Source of the DNA: Natronoarchaeum mannanilyticum
Lineage (GTDB): Archaea > Halobacteriota > Halobacteria > Halobacteriales > Natronoarchaeaceae
Length of the DNA stretch: 64,000 bases
Direction of reading: 5' to 3'
Assembly: GCF_039522665.1 (NCBI RefSeq)
Contig: NZ_BAAADV010000007.1
Coordinates: 1 to 64,000 of the forward strand
The notes beneath the pieces were generated by a model. That model ran no database searches, was not told the origin of the DNA, and was given only the letters and a program-made list of their open reading frames with translations. The position numbers and the translations under genes are program-made. This document shows, piece after piece, positions 59,960-64,000 of this stretch; position 1 is the first letter of the stretch; the number at the start of each line of letters is the position of its first letter.

Positions 59960-61012
59960 TCAGGACAGCAGCGCGTAGACGTTCGACTCGTAGGTTTCGC
60001 GGACCCTATCGCCCCAGTCGTGGGTGTACGTGTCGATGACGTCCTCGGCGACGTCGCCGCGCAGGTACTTGACGATCCCCCGATCCCCCGTCTCGCTCCG
60101 GAGGTGCGTGGTGAAGAAGTGCCGAAAGTAGTGGGGAGTGACGTTCTCGGCTGCGCCGCCGCCGGTTCGATACCACCCCTGATCCGCAGCGTGGTCGGTG
60201 ACGATCCGATGGACGGCGTCGATGGAGAGCCGCTGGCCCCAGCCGTCTCGCGTCCCGACGAACAACGGCTCGGCGTCCGACACGGCGTCGGGACGAACCG
60301 CAAGCCACCGGACCAACACCCGGGACAACTCGTCGTCGACCGGAATCACGGTGTCGCGCTTTCGCTTGTTGGATTCGGTCCGCCGCTCGCCGTTGACCTC
60401 GACGCCCTGTCGCGGTTCCGCGGAGACGTACAGCGAATCCGGTCGCCCGGAAACCGACGGTCTGATCGACTGTCTGGCCCCGCCCGGCTCGTCGGACAGG
60501 TACAGATCGCGAACGTCGAGATTACACAGCTCGCCGGCTCGCATACCGGTTTTCAACAACGTGACGATCACCGCACGATCCAGGGGATGGCGAATATCGG
60601 CGACGAACGACCGCATCTCCGCCACGGAGAGTTCCCTGCGCGCCGGGTCGGTGTCGATCGACTCGTCCATCTGCTCGACGACGATCGTCATCGGGTTCGA
60701 ATCGAACGCGTCGACCTGGGTCATGTACCCGTAGAATCGGTGGAGATACGACGCGTACGTCGCGATCGTGCTGTCGGCCAGCTCGCCGCGCTTCGCGTGG
60801 ATCCACTCCATACAGTCCCTGTGGGTCGCTTCGCGGACGGTCACGCCGCTCGACGACCGAGTCGTGCCGTCAGCAAGGAACGCCTCGAACTCCCGCAGAA
60901 CGCGCTCGTAGGCCTCCTGCGTCCGTTCGGTCTTTCCGTGATACCCCACGTCCTGGACGAAGTACGCGATCGGATCGTCAACGTCGCCGGCGCCGCTCCG
61001 TGCCTCGCTCAT
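59960..61012 (-). CDS. tyrosine recombinase / site-specific integrase
   Basis: A 350-residue protein with the SAM-like core-binding domain (residues 20-120) and a catalytic domain. Active-site parts visible are Arg in TLLKTGMRAGELCNL, a Lys-rich beta-hairpin (ESNKRKRDTVIP), HYFRHFFTTHL with the box II His and Arg, and the nucleophile region IDTYTHDWGDRV. The usual box II GH is GD here (LRGD), a change also common in haloarchaeal relatives as far as I recall. Its start overlaps the DUF5805 gene stop by four bases (ATGA), so they form one unit. Confidence 0.92.
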   Translation of the reverse strand: MSEARSGAGDVDDPIAYFVQDVGYHGKTERTQEAYERVLREFEAFLADGTTRSSSGVTVREATHRDCMEWIHAKRGELADSTIATYASYLHRFYGYMTQVDAFDSNPMTIVVEQMDESIDTDPARRELSVAEMRSFVADIRHPLDRAVIVTLLKTGMRAGELCNLDVRDLYLSDEPGGARQSIRPSVSGRPDSLYVSAEPRQGVEVNGERRTESNKRKRDTVIPVDDELSRVLVRWLAVRPDAVSDAEPLFVGTRDGWGQRLSIDAVHRIVTDHAADQGWYRTGGGAAENVTPHYFRHFFTTHLRSETGDRGIVKYLRGDVAEDVIDTYTHDWGDRVRETYESNVYALLS

Positions 61013-61557
61013 GACTGAACGGTGTACCCTCCTTCGCGACCGCTGTAGCGGATGGCGTTTTCGTCCTGGAGCTCCTGGACGGCCTCGTCGAGCTGGCGCT
61101 CGATGTCGTCGGTCACCGCCTCGACGAGCTCGTCCCACGAGAGCACGCCATCTCGATCGAGCACCTCGAGGACGCGGTCGGTCAGGTCGTCGCCACTGTT
61201 GTCCGATCCCGTCTGAGAGGACCCCGTTTCACCGCTCTCAACCCCTGGGGTAGCGCCTCCAGAACGGGGCTCCATTTCTCCCCGATCCTGTTCTTTGACT
61301 GATTCTTCCTGCTCTCTCGGTGCCGAGAACTCACCCGTTTCACCAGTCGCCTCCGGCGGGGAGAAGTCGCTGCGTCCGGCCTGGACCATCGTCCGGACGA
61401 ACTCGCTTTGACTCATCCCGAGCTCGTCGGCGTGGTCGGCCCACAGACGTTTTTGGTACGTCGGGACGTACGTCTTCACGGCCGTCCGGGACGTGTCCGC
61501 GTCTCGTTCGGTCGTCACGCGACGACCGATGAACGCTGTTACCTTCAATGTTTCCAT
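61009..61557 (-). CDS. DUF5805 protein with winged-helix-like C-terminus
   Basis: A 182-residue protein. The N-terminal half (AVKTYVPTYQKRLWADHADELGMSQSEFVRTMVQAGR) looks like a ribbon-helix-helix or Arc-like DNA-binding segment and matches DUF5805. The middle is a disordered Ser/Glu/Gly linker. The last 60 residues (DRVLEVLDRDGVLSWDELVEAVTDDIERQLDEAVQELQDENAIRYSGREGG) read as a winged helix. It is translationally coupled to the recombinase gene, so it may control or direct recombination (inference). A weak TATA lies near 61575-61583. Confidence 0.82.
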   Translation of the reverse strand: METLKVTAFIGRRVTTERDADTSRTAVKTYVPTYQKRLWADHADELGMSQSEFVRTMVQAGRSDFSPPEATGETGEFSAPREQEESVKEQDRGEMEPRSGGATPGVESGETGSSQTGSDNSGDDLTDRVLEVLDRDGVLSWDELVEAVTDDIERQLDEAVQELQDENAIRYSGREGGYTVQS

Positions 61558-62459
61558 TACTCAGGATAAAGTATCTTATTCTGTCTATTGGTGCCGCGTA
61601 GTTGGGGTTATTTTGACAAACTAGCCCCGTAAATCCCCAAAGTGGTGCTACATAACCAGATAAAATCTTGCTTGTTATTCACTATCGTTATCTGGCTATC
61701 TCCTCGAAACGTGATCGGCACCTCTTTTCGAGGTGGCCGTCGCACTACCTCGTACGCTGGATCGGGAGGAACGAGAACGTCGATTGATCGACGCTGCCGG
61801 GCTGTCTGATATATCTTAGAACATTGCGCTTCCTGTCCCGAGCCCCCGGTGGTGCTCTCACGACAACCAGTGCTCGTCGACGGGATATCAGCGTCGTAGC
61901 GTTGCGGATCAGTCTGACAAACTGGTCGCCCTCGGCGCACGGACAAGTGATTTCCGTCGGAAGCGGCGTGACGTGGGTGCGAGGAGATCCGCGCGTCGCT
62001 AGTGCGATTTCGGTCTCCCGTCGTCAGTTGCCCAACCGTTCGACCCGGGTCCGTGCAGCGTCTCGTTCCCCGTCGGCGTCAGCAGTTTACTGCTCTTCTT
62101 CGTACTTTCGAGCGTTCCGGACTCGGCGGGGTCCGAACCGAAGCAACGAAATCGGCGGCTACTGGCACCACGTCGCTGCCAGTGAGTAGTAAAACTCGTA
62201 GATTCCGGCCCGGGCCCGTTACTCGAAAGGCGGTGTTCAGTGCTTCCCTGTATCGTCCTTTGTCGGGCCTCAACTCTGGTTTTCCAAGAGTCAGCTACGT
62301 TTTCTTCTTATGTTATACGATAACATATGACACGATACGGCGCCGCGTATCCAACTTCTATATCGCATATCGCTATAGCTAACTGCGTTCCATCTCTGCA
62401 GATTCGCCAACCTCACGCGCGCGCGAAGACGAACCGACCCGCCGAGGCGTCCCGATCGG
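61558..62459. other. gene-poor AT-richer region of about 900 bases
   Basis: No convincing gene; the open frames present on both strands lack the GC3 bias of real genes here and resemble nothing I know. Two inverted repeats stand out: CCAGATAA (61656-61663) with TTATCTGG (61688-61695), and the palindrome ATGTTATACGATAACAT (62311-62327). A short direct repeat TGACAAACT occurs at about 61614 and 61916. The region may hold attachment sites, operators or an undetected small RNA. Confidence 0.5.
62311..62327. repeat. 17-base palindrome
   Basis: ATGTTAT-ACG-ATAACAT is a perfect inverted repeat with a three-base centre in a locally AT-rich patch about 130 bases beyond the end of the leftward DUF502 gene. 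Its size and shape suit a dimeric regulator, but no partner is known. Confidence 0.5.
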
Positions 62460-63059
62460 CTATTCGTCGTCCGAGGGCGAAAAGACGTTCCCCGGAACGT
62501 TGGTCTGCCCGTTTTTCTCTCCGAACCCCGCACTGAGAACGCGCGTCAGAGCGTCCTCCACGGACTCGTCGAGCTCGATGACGTCTTCCTCGTCGACTTC
62601 GACGACGATCCCGCTAGTCACGTTCGGGGACGTCGGAATGAATATCACGGGGTTCCCCTCGTCGGACTCGTGGCCCGTATCGAAGCCCGTCACCCGGAGG
62701 TCGCCCCACGGCTTGAGTTTGACGGGGCGTTTCAGCCCGTCGGTGTCCGCGACGACGGTTTCGATCGCCATCTTCGAGGCGTTGTACACGACCCGGATCC
62801 CTGGGACGCGGTTCATCAGGGCGTCCAGGCGCATCGCCAGCACCGTCCCCAGCGCGGTCCGCATCAGGTATCCGATGCCGAACACCCAGGTCACGAACAG
62901 GGCGATGCTGAGTACGACGCCGACCGCAGGCGGCTGAATTCCCTCGACCAGCGGGAGCGCCGCCAGCTTCGTGTAGAGCCATCGAAGGGCGAAGACGCTG
63001 ACGAGGATCGGCAGCAGGATGACGAGCCCGCTCCCCAGATTCCGTTTCAGCCAGTCCAT
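62460..63059 (-). CDS. DUF502 membrane protein
   Basis: A 199-residue protein of the DUF502 family. Two N-terminal helices (LGSGLVILLPILVSVFALRWLY and VGVVLSIALFVTWVFGIGYLM) precede a soluble domain with IPGIRVVYNASKMAIE-like sequence (RVPGIRVVYNASKMA) and VIFIPTSPNVTSG, both conserved. The family is ancient and found in bacteria and plants, where one member is a retrograde-trafficking-like protein; the archaeal role is unknown. The ATG at 63059 (MDWLKRNLG) is the family start. It follows the XRE-CBS gene by about 40 bases. Confidence 0.9.
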   Translation of the reverse strand: MDWLKRNLGSGLVILLPILVSVFALRWLYTKLAALPLVEGIQPPAVGVVLSIALFVTWVFGIGYLMRTALGTVLAMRLDALMNRVPGIRVVYNASKMAIETVVADTDGLKRPVKLKPWGDLRVTGFDTGHESDEGNPVIFIPTSPNVTSGIVVEVDEEDVIELDESVEDALTRVLSAGFGEKNGQTNVPGNVFSPSDDE

Positions 63060-63101
63060 AGCTACGTCTAATCGCACGACCACATTAGCGTTCTCGTCGA
63101 G

Positions 63102-63641
63102 TTACGAGAGGCGCCCCGCGACGTCGGCTTCGGTGATGATCCCGACCGTCTCGCCCCGATCGGTCACCATCACGGCCTTGTAGTGTTCGAGCAGGCTCGT
63201 GATTTCGTCGAGCGTCGTGTCCTCCGAGACCGTCGGGAAGCTCTCGCTCATGAACTCCCGGACAGGTTCGGCGCGGTCGTCCTCGTCGGCGTGGACCAGA
63301 TCGCTCTGGCTGATGCTGCCGACGGGGATACCGTCCTGGAGGACGGGGAGCTGGGAGTACGCCTCCTCCTCCATCCGGTGGACGGCGACGCTGAGATCGT
63401 CGTCCGGAGACACGCGGATCACGTCCTCGTGCATTAGGTCTTCCGCGCGCACGATCCCGGTTTCGGCTTCCGCCAGCGCGTTGACGATCCGCCGGAGCGT
63501 CGAGAGTCGCGGATCGACGTCGCCGCCCTCGATCCGGGCGATCAGCGGCTGGGAGACGTCGGCCCGCTCGGCGAGTTCGCTCTGGGTCAGCCCGAGTTCG
63601 TTCCGGCGCTCGCGCAGGTCGGCCGGCGTCGGCAGTTCCAT
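63102..63641 (-). CDS. XRE helix-turn-helix regulator with paired CBS domains
   Basis: A 179-residue regulator. Residues 5-60 are an XRE-type HTH (LRERRNELGLTQSELAERADVSQPLIARIEGG), and residues 65-179 are a tandem CBS pair (EDLMHEDVIRVSPDDDLSVAVHRMEEEAYSQLPVL and REFMSESFPTVSEDTTLDEITSLLEHYKAVMVTD). CBS pairs bind adenosine nucleotides, so it may be an energy-sensing regulator (inference). The promoter region 63661-63673 is strongly AT-rich. Probably co-transcribed with the DUF502 gene. Confidence 0.92.
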   Translation of the reverse strand: MELPTPADLRERRNELGLTQSELAERADVSQPLIARIEGGDVDPRLSTLRRIVNALAEAETGIVRAEDLMHEDVIRVSPDDDLSVAVHRMEEEAYSQLPVLQDGIPVGSISQSDLVHADEDDRAEPVREFMSESFPTVSEDTTLDEITSLLEHYKAVMVTDRGETVGIITEADVAGRLS

Positions 63642-63660
63642 ACCCGGAATTACTTTGGGT

Positions 63661-63673
63661 TATATTAAAAAGC
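63661..63673 (-). promoter_or_regulatory. TATA box of the XRE-CBS operon
   Basis: The reverse strand reads TTTTTAATATAAC, centred about 26 bases before the ATG at 63641. Confidence 0.65.
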
Positions 63674-63733
63674 TTGGGTCGCGGTAGCGGAACGCACGAA
63701 AGCGATCCCGCACTCGCTTCGGTCGTCGTGATG

Positions 63734-63754
63734 TCGCGGAACGGAGTTCCGCGA
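63734..63754 (-). terminator. hairpin after the UPF0212 gene
   Basis: TCGCGGAAC-GGA-GTTCCGCGA is a perfect nine-base stem with a three-base loop, 23 bases downstream of the leftward UPF0212 stop at 63777. Confidence 0.45.
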
Positions 63755-63776
63755 GCCCTGACTCGGCTTCGCCTCG

Positions 63777-64000
63777 TCAGGACGCCGATTCGAGTTCCTC
63801 GTCGTCCTCGTACTCGATCGTCTCGACGACCGACAGCGGGACGTCCCGCAGCGCGCCGCCGACTTCGCTCTTGGCGATGCGCTGGGCGTGTTCCTCGCTG
63901 TCGGCGTTGAACACCTTCATCTCCAGGACGAGTCCGACCAGCGCGGTGTCGGCCGCGACGAAGGCGGAGTCGAAGGGTTCTCCGCAGGCGGGACAGCCCG
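63777..64000 (-). CDS. UPF0212/DUF555 protein, partial (C-terminal end)
   Basis: The last 73-74 codons of a gene that runs off the right edge. The sequence has a zinc-like [21 protein letters not shown] and then [26 protein letters not shown], the hallmark of the archaeal UPF0212 (DUF555) family, usually about 115 residues. The stop TGA is at 63777-63779. The start is outside the window. Function unknown in the family. Confidence 0.88.
   Translation of the reverse strand, partial: GCPACGEPFDSAFVAADTALVGLVLEMKVFNADSEEHAQRIAKSEVGGALRDVPLSVVETIEYEDDEELESAS

Noticed and set aside
59773-60303. Antisense and overlapping frames around the recombinase end.
   Set aside because: They overlap the recombinase catalytic domain in another frame and have arginine/serine-rich shadow composition.
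61613-61925. TGACAAACT direct repeat as an attachment site.
   Set aside because: Only nine bases and not placed at the edges of an element; too short to support.
61608-61946. 112-codon reverse-strand frame in the gene-poor region.
   Set aside because: No GC3 bias, no recognisable motif, and no promoter; more likely chance.

Overview
This is a GC-rich stretch of a haloarchaeal chromosome (class Halobacteria). The evidence is consistent: very acidic proteins, TATA boxes centred about 27 bases before many start codons (leaderless transcripts), a class II tRNA-Leu with archaeal features, and archaeal marker genes (Orc1/Cdc6, Nop5-fibrillarin, archaeosortase A, archaeal RNase J, isopentenyl phosphate kinase, TrmB regulator, UPF0212/DUF555). 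The genus cannot be fixed from sequence alone.

Layout. 0-5 kb: small amphi-Trp protein, an ABC exporter, then a gluconeogenic pair (class I fructose-bisphosphate aldolase and fructose-1,6-bisphosphatase) converging on it. 5-19 kb: hydroxyacyl-CoA dehydrogenase, cytochrome bd oxidase (cydAB), a membrane-anchored propeller-like protein, a thioesterase, a TraB-like membrane protein paired with an M50 protease, an acidic repeat protein, an MTH865-like protein, an AI-2E-family permease and a DUF255 thioredoxin-fold protein. 18-23 kb: thyA-folA, trehalase and purD. 23-26.8 kb: two acyltransferase genes, then a replication origin with inverted ORB-like boxes, an AT-rich segment and orc1/cdc6. 26.8-40.6 kb: sucCD, tRNA-Leu(GAG), small membrane proteins, methyltransferase, XPB/Rad25 helicase, a second ABC exporter, MFS permease and Gfo/Idh/MocA oxidoreductase. 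40.7-54 kb: nop5-flpA, aldo/keto reductase, TrmB regulator, sensor kinase, HD hydrolase, a threonine-synthase-like protein lacking the PLP lysine, an FAD amine-oxidase-fold enzyme, artA with a phosphoesterase, a membrane J-domain protein and a matrixin-like lipoprotein. 54-59.6 kb: isoprenoid lipid genes (mvk, ipk, prenyl synthase) with RNase J. 59.6-64 kb: an accessory-looking patch (tyrosine recombinase plus DUF5805 gene between gene-poor, AT-richer spacers), then DUF502, an XRE-CBS regulator and a UPF0212 gene cut by the window edge.

Most of the window is housekeeping. I found no CRISPR array, toxin-antitoxin pair or recognisable defence island. The items most worth attention are the origin, the lysine-less threonine-synthase paralogue, the TraB-M50 pair, the recombinase-DUF5805 patch, and several short GC-rich intergenic repeats.

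Start codons were chosen mainly by the TATA-to-start distance of about 27 bases and by family alignment from memory; no database search was run, so family names are recognition-based.
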